Source: an uncultured Collinsella sp. (GTDB lineage: Bacteria > Actinomycetota > Coriobacteriia > Coriobacteriales > Coriobacteriaceae). From it: a stretch of DNA of 30,752 nt. Both the position numbers and the translations under genes were made by a program. The stretch covers positions 1 through 30,752 of the forward strand of contig CAJLVJ010000021.1 of assembly GCA_905210085.1 (NCBI GenBank), read 5' to 3'. Of this stretch, positions 15,669 to 22,908 are shown piece after piece. Below the pieces are notes generated by a model that saw only the letters and a list, made by a program, of their open reading frames with translations, was not told where the DNA came from and did no database searches. How positions within the stretch are numbered: the first letter of the stretch is position 1; the number at the start of each line of letters is the position of its first letter.

Positions 15669-16388
15669 CTATGCCAACGTTACGTTGTGCAACTCAAAGC
15701 GGTCGCCAACGTTGCGCGAGACCGAATACTCAAAGGCGGCGGCGCTGTCCAAAAAGCCAATCTGGGTGAGCTCGAGCAGGGGAGAGCCAGGCTTGGTGTC
15801 CAAGCGCTCGGCTTCTTCCTCGGTTGCTGCCACGGCGCGAATGGTACGGTGGAAGCTCGAAATCTTCAGCCCACATTGCTCGCGGATGAAGTGGTAGACC
15901 GATCCGTACAGGTCCTTCTTTTTAAGGCCTGGAATCAGCTCGAGGGGCATGTAGGTGTACTCGATAACGATGGGCTTCTCATCGGCCTGACGCACGCGCA
16001 CGATGTGATAGGCAAAGTCATCCTCGGCAATTCCCAGCTGGGCTGCGATGTCCGCTGGTGGATTAACAATCGAGAAATCGTAGACCACCGAGGTCACCTT
16101 CTCCCCGCGGTGCTCATACGAAAAGCCCTGGGCACGGTCGTTTTTGCCCTGGAAAAACGCCTGACCGGGAAGTCCCGCCGTGTCCTTAACGTAGGTACCC
16201 GATCCGCGTCGGCTGGTAATAAGACCTTCCTCGGTGATTTGCTCGATAGCTCGTTTGACGGTGATTTTGGAAACGCTATAGAGCTCGCAGAACTCAACGA
16301 CGGTGGGAAGCTTGTCGCCCGGTTTAAGAGTGCCATCCTCGATGCTTCGACGAATATCTGCAGCTATCGCCTCGTATTTGGGAATCAT
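15669..16388 (-). CDS. GntR family regulator with UTRA domain
   Basis: A 239-aa regulator. The winged helix-turn-helix fills residues 1-75 (YEAIAADIRRSIEDGTLKPGDKLPTVVEFCELYSVSKITVKRAI, RRGSGTYV), and a UTRA ligand domain follows (about 90-235; DFAYHIVRVRQADEKPIVIEYTYMPLELIPGL, then SPLLELTQIGFLDSAAAFEYSVSRNVGDRFEL). UTRA members sense sugar phosphates or related small molecules and usually repress a neighbouring sugar operon. ATG 16388 has a near-perfect AAAGGAGG 4 nt upstream; the longer frame to 16421 has none. It is divergent from the beta-glucoside PTS operon and precedes manA on its own strand, so it may control both. The ligand is not known; a phosphorylated beta-glucoside or glucose-6-phosphate would make sense. 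Confidence 0.94.
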   Translation of the reverse strand: MIPKYEAIAADIRRSIEDGTLKPGDKLPTVVEFCELYSVSKITVKRAIEQITEEGLITSRRGSGTYVKDTAGLPGQAFFQGKNDRAQGFSYEHRGEKVTSVVYDFSIVNPPADIAAQLGIAEDDFAYHIVRVRQADEKPIVIEYTYMPLELIPGLKKKDLYGSVYHFIREQCGLKISSFHRTIRAVAATEEEAERLDTKPGSPLLELTQIGFLDSAAAFEYSVSRNVGDRFELHNVTLA

Positions 16389-16496
16389 TGAACCTCCTTT
16401 CCGACATATATCAATACGCAAGTAAGTATAACCCTTAACAAGGCACCCATATAACCTTTATCTAAGAAGCTCGAGAAAGAAAAAAGAAAAAGACGC

Positions 16497-16524
16497 TTTA
16501 CTTTTAGAATTAGAGCGCTATAGT
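16497..16524 (+). promoter_or_regulatory. Probable promoter of the beta-glucoside PTS operon
   Basis: -35 TTTACT (16497-16502), 16-nt spacer, -10 TATAGT (16519-16524, five of six). It is preceded by an A-rich tract (16475-16491) that could act as an UP-like element. The resulting leader would be about 160 nt. Confidence 0.5.
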
Positions 16525-16563
16525 TTAAGCAACGAACGGAATCTTTCCACAGAACAGGATCGA

Positions 16564-16661
16564 CCGTTTGGGGACGGTTTTGTTTTGGCGGGTTGGATAT
16601 CGGTATGACCGGTGCGCGCCCGCGCCGGATAACCTGCCAAAGCAAACCCGTCTCCAACCGG
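16564..16661. repeat. Inverted pair of an AACCTGCCAAAACAAACC-type repeat
   Basis: Left arm 16570-16594 and right arm 16631-16655 are inverted copies with four mismatches in 25 bp, extendable to about 31 bp. Each arm resembles the single element at 20506-20531. If transcribed from the 16497 promoter the leader would form a large hairpin. Confidence 0.75.
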
Positions 16662-16691
16662 AAGCTCTAGAACACGAAAGCGAGGACTTTG

Positions 16692-18092
16692 ATGGCACAG
16701 TATCAGCTGCCCAACGACTTCTTCTTTGGCGCTGCTATGTCCGGCCCGCAGACTGAGGGTCAGTGGAACCAGGGCGGCAAGCTCGAGAACCTGTGGGACA
16801 CCTGGTCCATCCAGGATCTGGGCTCGTTCTACAACTGCGTTGGCTCTTACGCCGGCAATGACTTTATGGCCAAGTACCAGGAAGACCTTCGCATTTTGAA
16901 GGACTTGGGCCTGGATACCTATCGCACTTCCATCCAGTGGAGCCGTCTGCTCGATGCCGACGGCAACCTCAACGAGGAAGGCGCCGCGTGGTATCACGAG
17001 TTGTTCCGCGCCTCTCGCGAAGCCGGCCTGGAGCCGTTTGTCAACTTGTACCACTTTGACATGCCCACCTACCTTTTTAACCGTGGCGGCTGGGAGAGCC
17101 GTGAGGTTGTCGAGGCTTACGCACATTACGCCGACGTCGCCTTCCACGAGTTTGGCCAGGAGATCAAGTACTGGTTCACCTTTAACGAGCCCATCGTCGA
17201 GCCCGAGCAGCGCTATCAGGAGGGCGTGTGGTTCCCGCAGCTCCACGACTTTAGCCGCGCTCGCACCGTGCAGTATCACATCTCGCTGGCACATGCGCTG
17301 GCCGTGGCCAACTACCGTCGCGCCTATGACGAGGGCGCCGTTCGCAGCGATGCCAAGATCGGCATGATCAACTGCTTTACCCCGGTCTACACCAAGGAGA
17401 ACCCCAGCGAGGCGGACCTCGAGGCCGTGCGTATGACCAGCGGCATCAACAACCGCTGGTGGCTCGACCTCATTACCAAGGGCGAGCTTCCCGCCGACGT
17501 GCTCGACAGCCTGGCCGAGGGCGGCGTTAAGCTTCCGTTCCGTGCCGGCGACCAAGAGATTCTTAAGCAGGGTGTTGTCGACTGGCTCGGTTGCAACTAC
17601 TACCACCCCACGCGCGTTCAGGCGCCGGCGAGCAAGATCGACCAGTACGGTCTGCCGCACTTTGCCGACGAGTACGTGTGGCCCGACGCCGTTATGAACG
17701 AGAGCCGCGGCTGGGAGATCTACCCGCAGGGCCTCTACGACTTTGGCATGGACTGCGCTAAGAACTACCCCGATCTTGAGTGGTTCGTTTCCGAGAACGG
17801 CATCGGCATCATGGACGAATACAAGAACCGAGACGCCGAAGGAACCATCCAGGATGACTACCGCGTCGACTTTGTACGCCAGCACCTGGAGTGGGTTGCC
17901 AAGGCAATTGCCGAGGGCGCCAAGTGCCGTGGATACCATTATTGGGCCGTCATCGATAACTGGTCTTGGGCGAATGCCTTTAAGAACCGTTACGGTTTTG
18001 TCGAGGTCGACCTTATGGACGGCTACAAGCGCCGCCTTAAGAAGTCGGCAGCTTGGCTCAAGCAGGTCGCCACGACTCACGTGGTTGATTAG
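16692..18092 (+). CDS. 6-phospho-beta-glucosidase, glycoside hydrolase family 1
   Basis: A 466-aa cytoplasmic GH1 enzyme that cleaves PTS-delivered phosphorylated beta-glucosides such as cellobiose-6-phosphate. Start motif FFFGAAMSGPQTEG is the GH1 N-terminal signature. Acid/base is Glu166 in TFNEP and nucleophile Glu368 in SENGIG. Near the C-terminus, DNWSWANAFKNRYGF has Ser where free-sugar beta-glucosidases have Glu (xEWxxG), and K-x-R-Y-G-F follows, both usual for 6-phospho enzymes. ATG 16692 has GCGAGGA 5 nt upstream. It is first in the rightward operon; EIIC begins 120 nt later after GC-rich hairpins such as GCGCGC-CGCT-GCGCGC (18115-18130). Confidence 0.93.
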   Translation: MAQYQLPNDFFFGAAMSGPQTEGQWNQGGKLENLWDTWSIQDLGSFYNCVGSYAGNDFMAKYQEDLRILKDLGLDTYRTSIQWSRLLDADGNLNEEGAAWYHELFRASREAGLEPFVNLYHFDMPTYLFNRGGWESREVVEAYAHYADVAFHEFGQEIKYWFTFNEPIVEPEQRYQEGVWFPQLHDFSRARTVQYHISLAHALAVANYRRAYDEGAVRSDAKIGMINCFTPVYTKENPSEADLEAVRMTSGINNRWWLDLITKGELPADVLDSLAEGGVKLPFRAGDQEILKQGVVDWLGCNYYHPTRVQAPASKIDQYGLPHFADEYVWPDAVMNESRGWEIYPQGLYDFGMDCAKNYPDLEWFVSENGIGIMDEYKNRDAEGTIQDDYRVDFVRQHLEWVAKAIAEGAKCRGYHYWAVIDNWSWANAFKNRYGFVEVDLMDGYKRRLKKSAAWLKQVATTHVVD

Positions 18093-18212
18093 CGAACGGG
18101 CGAACGCCCAGACCGCGCGCCGCTGCGCGCAACGCATGGCACATCTGGTGGCAGAGGGCGACAGACCACCGTGCGCATAGGAAAAGGCCGGATTTGAAAG
18201 TTAGGAGCAATC

Positions 18213-19556
18213 ATGGCCAGTGACAACGGAAAGAGCTTCCTCGACAAGTTTGCCGAGGTCTCTGCGAAGGTGGGAAACCAGGTTCACCTGCGTTCCCTGC
18301 GTGACGCCTTCGCGACCATCACGCCGCTCTATATCCTTGCGGGTATCGCGGTTCTTATTAACAACGTCGTGTTCCCTCTGTTCCCGCTCGATGCGGCGGG
18401 CCTTGCCAACCTTCAGACGTGGGGCTCGGCAATTACGCTGGGCACCCTCAACGTCTCTGCCATTATCTTGGCCGGATTGATTGGCTACAGCCTCGCCAAG
18501 AACAAGCGTTTCGATAACCCGCTCGCTTGCGTGGTCGTCGCCATCTCTGCCTTCGTCATCATGATGCCGCAGCAGATCACCGCCTCGCTTGCCGCCACGA
18601 GCCCACTGCTCACCGACAAGATCACCTCCGCCGAGGTCACGGGCGCCCTTTCGACTGCCAACACCGGCACCAACGGTCTGTTCTCGGCTATTATCATCGC
18701 CCTGCTTTCCGTCTCGCTCTTCATCAAGATTTCTGGCGTCGAGAGGCTCAAGGTTAAGCTGGGCGAGGGCGTGCCTCCCGCGGTCTCCAACTCCTTCAAC
18801 GTCATGATTCCGATGCTGCTTAACCTCGCGGTCTTCGCTCTTGCCGCAGCCCTGCTCGCCGTGTGCGCCGGCACCGATCTGTGCACCATCATCTCCACGT
18901 GCATCTCCAACCCGCTCAAGAGCATCATGAACGCCGGTCCGTGGGCTGTTATCCTCATCTACACCCTTGCTAACCTGCTGTTCTGCGTCGGTATTCACCA
19001 GTCCACCATCTCTGGCGCTACCGTCGAGCCGATCCTGACCATGCTCATCGTCGACAACATGGCTACCTTTGCCGCCGGTGGCACCATCCAGCCCGATCAC
19101 TACATGAACATGCAGATCGTTAACAGCTTCGCCCTCATCGGCGGCTCGGGCTGCACCCTCATGCTCCTGCTCGACACGCTCCTGTTCTCCAAGAACAAGG
19201 CTTCCGAGACCGTTTCCAAGATGGCTATCCTGCCTGGTCTGTTCAACATCAACGAGCCAGTCATCTACGGTTACCCCATCGTGTACAACCTGCCACTCAT
19301 GATCCCGTTTGTCCTCCTTCCCGACCTGTTCATCGGCATCACCTATGGCCTTACCTGCGCAGGCATCATCAGTCCCTGCATCGCCCAGGTGCCCTGGACT
19401 ATGCCTCCCGTCATCAATGCCCTGCTCGCTACGGGCTTTGACTGGCGCGCCGGCGTGTGGCAGGCTCTCGAGATTGTCATTGGCATGGCCGTCTACCTGC
19501 CCTTTATGAAGATTTCCGAGAAGGCAATCGCCAAGCAGGAGGCTCTCGCCGAGTAG
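18213..19556 (+). CDS. PTS EIIC component, lactose/cellobiose family
   Basis: A 447-aa membrane permease that carries a beta-linked disaccharide across the membrane while it is phosphorylated. About ten hydrophobic segments are spread along it (for example ITPLYILAGIAVLINNVVFPL, 38-60). Family features include the N-terminal amphipathic SFLDKFAEVSAKVGNQVHLRSLRDAF, the GIHQSTISGATVEPI region and PGLFNINEPVIYGYPIVYNLPLMIPF, which carries the NEP-type substrate loop with its conserved Glu. Length fits EIIC-Cel (about 430-450). ATG 18213 has AGGAG 5 nt upstream. The order here is GH1, C, B, A, with B and A as separate proteins. Sugar specificity beyond beta-glucoside type is inferred. Confidence 0.95.
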   Translation: MASDNGKSFLDKFAEVSAKVGNQVHLRSLRDAFATITPLYILAGIAVLINNVVFPLFPLDAAGLANLQTWGSAITLGTLNVSAIILAGLIGYSLAKNKRFDNPLACVVVAISAFVIMMPQQITASLAATSPLLTDKITSAEVTGALSTANTGTNGLFSAIIIALLSVSLFIKISGVERLKVKLGEGVPPAVSNSFNVMIPMLLNLAVFALAAALLAVCAGTDLCTIISTCISNPLKSIMNAGPWAVILIYTLANLLFCVGIHQSTISGATVEPILTMLIVDNMATFAAGGTIQPDHYMNMQIVNSFALIGGSGCTLMLLLDTLLFSKNKASETVSKMAILPGLFNINEPVIYGYPIVYNLPLMIPFVLLPDLFIGITYGLTCAGIISPCIAQVPWTMPPVINALLATGFDWRAGVWQALEIVIGMAVYLPFMKISEKAIAKQEALAE

Positions 19557-19714
19557 AACGCCTAACGTTCGTCCCTTTCACCTTTGCGGACACCGGTACG
19601 CGGTGCCAGTGCCCGCATCTCTCTTCTGCGTAAGGGTGCAGAAAGAGGGCACAATAACCGCAAGGAATAAAACCAGTTGTCGTCTGCGCGCCGCGCAGTT
19701 ATAAGGAGGAAACC
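19557..19714 (+). other. EIIC-EIIB intercistronic spacer with a stem-loop
   Basis: 158 nt separate the permease and EIIB genes. CTCTTCTGC (19621-19629) pairs with GCAGAAAGAG (19638-19647, one bulge) without a T-run, so a processing or stability hairpin is likelier than a terminator. TAAGGAGG before the EIIB ATG is a strong ribosome binding site. Confidence 0.5.
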
Positions 19715-20017
19715 ATGAAGAAGATCATGCTCTGCTGCAATGCCGGTATGTCCACGAGCCTGCTGGTCCAGAAGATGCAGGCCGAGGTAACAAACCGTGG
19801 TCTGGATATTGAGGTCGAGGCTCGTCCCATGAACGAGGCCCACGATCACCTGGACGAGTGCGACATGTTGCTGCTTGGTCCGCAGATCGGCTACACCAAG
19901 GGTGACTTTGAGAAGGAGGCCGCCGGTCGTTTCCCGGTCGAGGTAATCAACATGGTCGACTACGGCCGCATGAACGCTGCCGGCATCATCGACCACTGCG
20001 TCAGCGTGATGGGCTAG
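19715..20017 (+). CDS. PTS EIIB component, lactose/cellobiose family
   Basis: A 100-aa cytoplasmic phospho-carrier. MKKIMLCCNAGMSTSLLVQKM holds the phosphocysteine loop C-x-A-G-M-S-T; Cys8 is the likely phosphorylated residue, Cys7 lies beside it. The rest (LDIEVEARPMNEA, CDMLLLGPQIGYTKGDFEK, PVEVINMVDYGRMN) follows the EIIB-Cel fold, where the phosphate is passed from EIIA to the incoming sugar. Length equals the family norm. TAAGGAGGAAACC precedes the ATG. EIIA starts within 10 nt of its stop, so translation is probably coupled. Confidence 0.96.
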   Translation: MKKIMLCCNAGMSTSLLVQKMQAEVTNRGLDIEVEARPMNEAHDHLDECDMLLLGPQIGYTKGDFEKEAAGRFPVEVINMVDYGRMNAAGIIDHCVSVMG

Positions 20018-20026
20018 GTGCTCCGC

Positions 20027-20359
20027 ATGGAGGATATGAACGAACTGCAGATGACCTGCTTTGAGATTATCAGCTATGTCGGTACTGCCAAGAGCATGTA
20101 CATCAATGCCGTGCAAAAGGCCAAGGAGGGCGATTTTGACGCCGCCGAGGAGCTTATCAAGCAGGGCGACGAGGCCTATAACGGTGGCCACGATGTTCAC
20201 ATGGGGCTTCTGAAGAAGGAGGCCAACGGCGAGCGTAACGGCGAGGCCCCGTTGATTTTGCTGCATGCCGAGGACCAGATGGCCGGCACCGAGACCATGC
20301 GTGTCATGGCGACGGAGCTCATCGAAATCCACAAACAGCTGCAGGCACTTCAGGCCTAG
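20027..20359 (+). CDS. PTS EIIA component, lactose/cellobiose family
   Basis: A 110-aa all-helical phospho-carrier, usually a trimer, that takes phosphate from HPr and passes it to EIIB. His80 in LILLHAEDQMAGTETM is the phosphorylation site, and Asp83 fits the metal-binding Asp of the family. The helices MTCFEIISYVGTAKSMYINAVQKAKEGDFDAAEELI and RVMATELIEIHKQLQAL fit the three-helix unit. Start is uncertain: GTG 20018, ATG 20027 or ATG 20036 are all possible and the Shine-Dalgarno GGAGG (20029-20033) is awkwardly placed; I took 20027. It ends at a strong terminator that closes the operon. Confidence 0.95.
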   Translation: MEDMNELQMTCFEIISYVGTAKSMYINAVQKAKEGDFDAAEELIKQGDEAYNGGHDVHMGLLKKEANGERNGEAPLILLHAEDQMAGTETMRVMATELIEIHKQLQALQA

Positions 20360-20417
20360 TCAGCGCTATCGCCGTGACGGACCGCGCAGTCCAACAGGCA
20401 ACATAGTCCCTTTGACG

Positions 20418-20455
20418 GGCGCCGGGAGTCTCCGCCTCCCGGCGCCTTTATTTTT
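20418..20455 (+). terminator. Terminator of the beta-glucoside PTS operon
   Basis: A perfect 11-bp stem (20418-20428 with 20436-20446) is followed by TTTATTTTT. Confidence 0.92.
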
Positions 20456-20505
20456 GGGGATGGTCTTACGCGGCCTGTTGGGTAACCATTCGCGTTTTCC
20501 CAGAT

Positions 20506-20546
20506 AAAACCTGCCAAAACAAACCTGCCCCTTTTTGGTAGGTTTT
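20506..20546 (+). repeat. AACCTGCCAAAACAAACC repeat with hairpin
   Basis: The single copy 20506-20531 matches the arms at 16570-16594 and 16631-16655. Together with 20533-20546 it can form a 14-bp stem (one G-U) around a 13-nt loop, just after the PTS terminator and 55 nt before the kinase start. Confidence 0.6.
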
Positions 20547-20600
20547 TGCCTTGGGAGCGGTACCATACAGGCAATGTTTAAACGAGAAAGGTGGGCTCCC

Positions 20601-21554
20601 ATGGAACCTAAGCAGTACTACATCGGCATCGACGTCGGCGGCACTTCGGTTAAGGAGGGCCTGTTCGACGAGGACGGCAACCTGCTTGCCAAGGCCAGCG
20701 TGCCCACGCCTCCTATCGTTGACGCCGCAGGCTTTGCCGCGGTGACCGAGGCTATCGACCAGGTGGTCGCCAAGGCACAGATTCCGCGTGCCTTTGTGGC
20801 GGGCATTGGCCTGGCCGTTCCGTGCCCCATCCCGGCGTCGGGCGATGCCAAGGTCAAGGCCAATATTGCCATTAACCTGCCCGAGCTGAGGGTCGCCATT
20901 CAGAAGCACTGCCCCGATGCGGTCGTTAAGTATGAAAACGATGCCAACGCCGCTGCCATGGGCGAGGCCTGGCTCGGCTCTGCCAAGGGCGTGCAGAACG
21001 TGGTGATGGTCACCATCGGTACCGGCGTGGGCGGCGGCGTTATCGTTAACGGCGACGTGGTATCGGGCGTTGTGGGCGCCGGCGGCGAGATTGGCCACAT
21101 GTGCCTGAACCCGGCCGAGGAGCGCACCTGCGGCTGTGGCGGCCATGGCCATCTGGAGCAGTATTCCAGCGCCACCGGCGTGGTGAGCAACTACCTTGCC
21201 GAGTGCAAGAAGGCGGGCGTCGAGCCCATCGAGCTCACCGGCCCCTCCGATTCCAAGGACGTGTTCCAGGCCTGCCGCGAGGGCGACAAGCTCGCGCTTG
21301 CCGCGGCCGACACCATGGCCGACTACCTCGGCCGCGCCCTGGCGCTTATCGCCAACGTGGTCGACCCCGAGATGTTCCTGATCGGTGGCGGCGCGTCCGC
21401 TTCGGCCGATGTCTACCTCGATGCAGTTCGCGAGCACTTCCAGCGCTACGCGCTCTCCGCCTCGCGCGAGACGCCCATTAAGGTCGCTTCGCTCGGAAAC
21501 GACGCCGGCATCATCGGTGCCGCCTACGTAGCCCTGCGCGCCGCCGGTAAATAG
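20601..21554 (+). CDS. ROK family sugar kinase, probable glucokinase
   Basis: A 317-aa cytoplasmic kinase that phosphorylates glucose or a related sugar with ATP. The N-terminal phosphate loop is IGIDVGGTSVKEG, the catalytic Asp is in YENDANAAAMGE, and the second ATP-binding region is IGTGVGGGVIVNG. The ROK zinc motif normally reads CxCGxxGCxE; here it is Cys177-G-Cys179-G-G-His182-G-His184-L-Glu186, so His184 replaces the third Cys, with the usual His in GEIGHM upstream. ATG 20601 has AAAGGTGG 6 nt upstream. It has its own terminator-separated unit after the PTS genes; it would use the glucose released by the GH1 enzyme. Substrate is inferred from context and similarity. Confidence 0.9.
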   Translation: MEPKQYYIGIDVGGTSVKEGLFDEDGNLLAKASVPTPPIVDAAGFAAVTEAIDQVVAKAQIPRAFVAGIGLAVPCPIPASGDAKVKANIAINLPELRVAIQKHCPDAVVKYENDANAAAMGEAWLGSAKGVQNVVMVTIGTGVGGGVIVNGDVVSGVVGAGGEIGHMCLNPAEERTCGCGGHGHLEQYSSATGVVSNYLAECKKAGVEPIELTGPSDSKDVFQACREGDKLALAAADTMADYLGRALALIANVVDPEMFLIGGGASASADVYLDAVREHFQRYALSASRETPIKVASLGNDAGIIGAAYVALRAAGK

Positions 21555-21556
21555 TC

Positions 21557-21609
21557 GGTGCAAGGGGGACAGGCTTTGCACCAACATGGTGCAAAAGGGA
21601 CAGCCTTGG
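21557..21609 (+). repeat. GGTGCAA/GGGACAG dispersed repeat, copies 2 and 3
   Basis: Two direct copies, 21557-21578 and 21588-21609, differ at four of 22 positions. Between them TTTGCACC-AACAT-GGTGCAAA (21575-21595) is a perfect hairpin. The first copy is itself bounded by GGTGCAA and TTGCACC, as in the element at 11311-11343. Confidence 0.7.
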
Positions 21610-21717
21610 CCCCCGTGCCTGCCCCAAAACATGCCGTGGCCCTTCCGTCTGCGAAGGCTCGGCATCGGCGTGCTACCATAGCTACGTCCAAGTACACATA
21701 TCAAGTGGAGGATATCC

Positions 21718-22641
21718 ATGGCAAACGTTCTTGTCTTTGGTCACCAGAACCCCGATAACGACGCCATCATGAGCGCCGTCGTCCTGTCCCAGCTGCTCAA
21801 CCAGGTTGAGTATGCCGGCAACACCTACGAGGCCTGCGCCCTTGGTCAGCTTCCGGCAGAGTCCGCCAAGCTGCTCGCCGACGCCGGCATTGCCGAGCCT
21901 CGCGTGATCGAGTCCGTCGAGGCCGGTCAGCTCGTCGTCCTCACCGACCACAACGAGTCCGCCCAGTCCGTCGCCGGCCTTAAGGAGGCCACGGTCTTTG
22001 GCGTTGTCGACCATCACCGCATCGGCGACTTCGAGACTGCCGGCCCGCTGCACTACATCTGCCTGCCCTGGGGCTCCAGCTGCACCATCGTCACCAAGCT
22101 CGCCGACGTGCTCGGCGTTGAGCTTTCCGACGTCCAGGCCAAGCTGCTGCTCTCGGCCATGATGACCGATACGCTCATGCTCAAGAGCCCCACCACCACC
22201 GACGTTGACCGCGCCGTCGCCGCCAAGCTCGGCGAGCAGGTGGGCGTCGACCCGGTCAAGTTTGGCATGGAGGTCTTCCTCACCCGTCCGTCCGGCTCCT
22301 TCACCGCAGCCGAGATGGTCGGCAACGACATCAAGATGTTCGAGCCCGCTGGTAAGAAGCTGCTCATCGGCCAGTACGAGACCGTCGACAAGAGCCGCGC
22401 GCTCGGCATGATCGACGAGATTCGCGAGGCCATGCGCGCCTACGCCGCCGAGAAGGGTGCCGACGGCATCGTCCTGTGCATCACCGACATCATGGAGGAG
22501 GGCTCGCAGGTCCTGCTCGAGGGCGAGACCGAGGCTGCTCAAAAGGGCCTGGGCATTGCCGACGAGCACGACGGCGTCTGGATGCCGGGCGTCCTCTCCC
22601 GTAAGAAGCAGGTCGCTGCCCCCATCATGGCCGCCTGCTAG
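21718..22641 (+). CDS. ppaC: Manganese-dependent inorganic pyrophosphatase (family II, DHH)
   Basis: A 307-aa cytoplasmic enzyme that hydrolyses pyrophosphate to drive biosynthetic reactions. Family II marks: FGHQNPDNDAI at the N-terminus (His8, Asp12, Asp14 bind Mn), LTDHNES, the DHH motif VVDHHRIG, and LLSAMMTDTLMLKSPTTT; the C-terminal DHHA2 domain ends with SRKKQ, which binds the substrate. No CBS regulatory domains are present, so this is the short, unregulated form. ATG 21718 follows GGAGG by about 7 nt. Monocistronic, with a possible TACCAT -10 at 21674-21679 and its own terminator. Confidence 0.97.
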   Translation: MANVLVFGHQNPDNDAIMSAVVLSQLLNQVEYAGNTYEACALGQLPAESAKLLADAGIAEPRVIESVEAGQLVVLTDHNESAQSVAGLKEATVFGVVDHHRIGDFETAGPLHYICLPWGSSCTIVTKLADVLGVELSDVQAKLLLSAMMTDTLMLKSPTTTDVDRAVAAKLGEQVGVDPVKFGMEVFLTRPSGSFTAAEMVGNDIKMFEPAGKKLLIGQYETVDKSRALGMIDEIREAMRAYAAEKGADGIVLCITDIMEEGSQVLLEGETEAAQKGLGIADEHDGVWMPGVLSRKKQVAAPIMAAC

Positions 22642-22661
22642 GTTTAGTTGACCAAACGCCA

Positions 22662-22700
22662 CGACCGGATCGCGGACGCCCCGCGCTCCGGTCGTTTTTT
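22662..22700 (+). terminator. ppaC terminator
   Basis: CGACCGGA pairs with TCCGGTCG, with a further CGCGG/CCGCG pairing inside, followed by T6 (22695-22700). Confidence 0.92.
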
Positions 22701-22743
22701 GTGCACGGCTCCGCGTCGTCTCTTGGACAGGCGCGCCCGTGCC

Positions 22744-22902
22744 GTTGAGCAAATAATGTTCAACCTGTGGTTCCGCTTTTCGGCCACGCCTGCGTGCTTG
22801 TCGTGCAGGGTAGGCTAGATGCAAGCGTAATACGTTAGAGCGCGGCGCCGCCACTTGGGCGGGCCGTGCTTTTTTAAGACGGGAGCTTTCCCGTGAAAGG
22901 AG
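22744..22902 (+). promoter_or_regulatory. Structured leader of nhaA with terminator-like hairpin
   Basis: Three stem-loops precede the start codon: GTTGAGCA-AATAA-TGTTCAAC (22744-22764, one G-U); a GC-rich stem 22840-22852 with 22857-22869, loop near ACTT, followed by T6 (22870-22875); and ACGGGA-GCTT-TCCCGT (22879-22894), ending 1 nt before the Shine-Dalgarno AAAGGAG. The T6 hairpin lies 33 nt before the ATG, after the separate ppaC terminator, so it is placed to attenuate nhaA. I match no known riboswitch class, and no promoter is certain. Confidence 0.5.
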
Positions 22903-22908
22903 CCGCCC

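Larger units (their letters stand above)
16389..16691. promoter_or_regulatory. Divergent control region between gntR-type and phospho-beta-glucosidase genes
   Basis: No gene. Leftward there is TATACT (minus, 16425-16430), 37 nt before the gntR-type start. Rightward there is TTTACT-16 nt-TATAGT (16497-16524). Between the rightward promoter and the start codon lies the long inverted repeat 16564-16661. No operator for the regulator is obvious. Confidence 0.6.

Noticed and set aside
16385..16657. A 90-codon minus frame upstream of the gntR-type gene
   Set aside because: It runs through the divergent promoter region and repeat, and the true regulator start has a strong ribosome binding site at 16388.
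19557..19714. A terminator between EIIC and EIIB
   Set aside because: The stem-loop lacks a T-run and the genes belong to one functional unit.
22744..22894. Assignment of the nhaA leader to the known lithium or sodium riboswitch classes
   Set aside because: I could not match a conserved aptamer core by eye, so only a structured leader is claimed.
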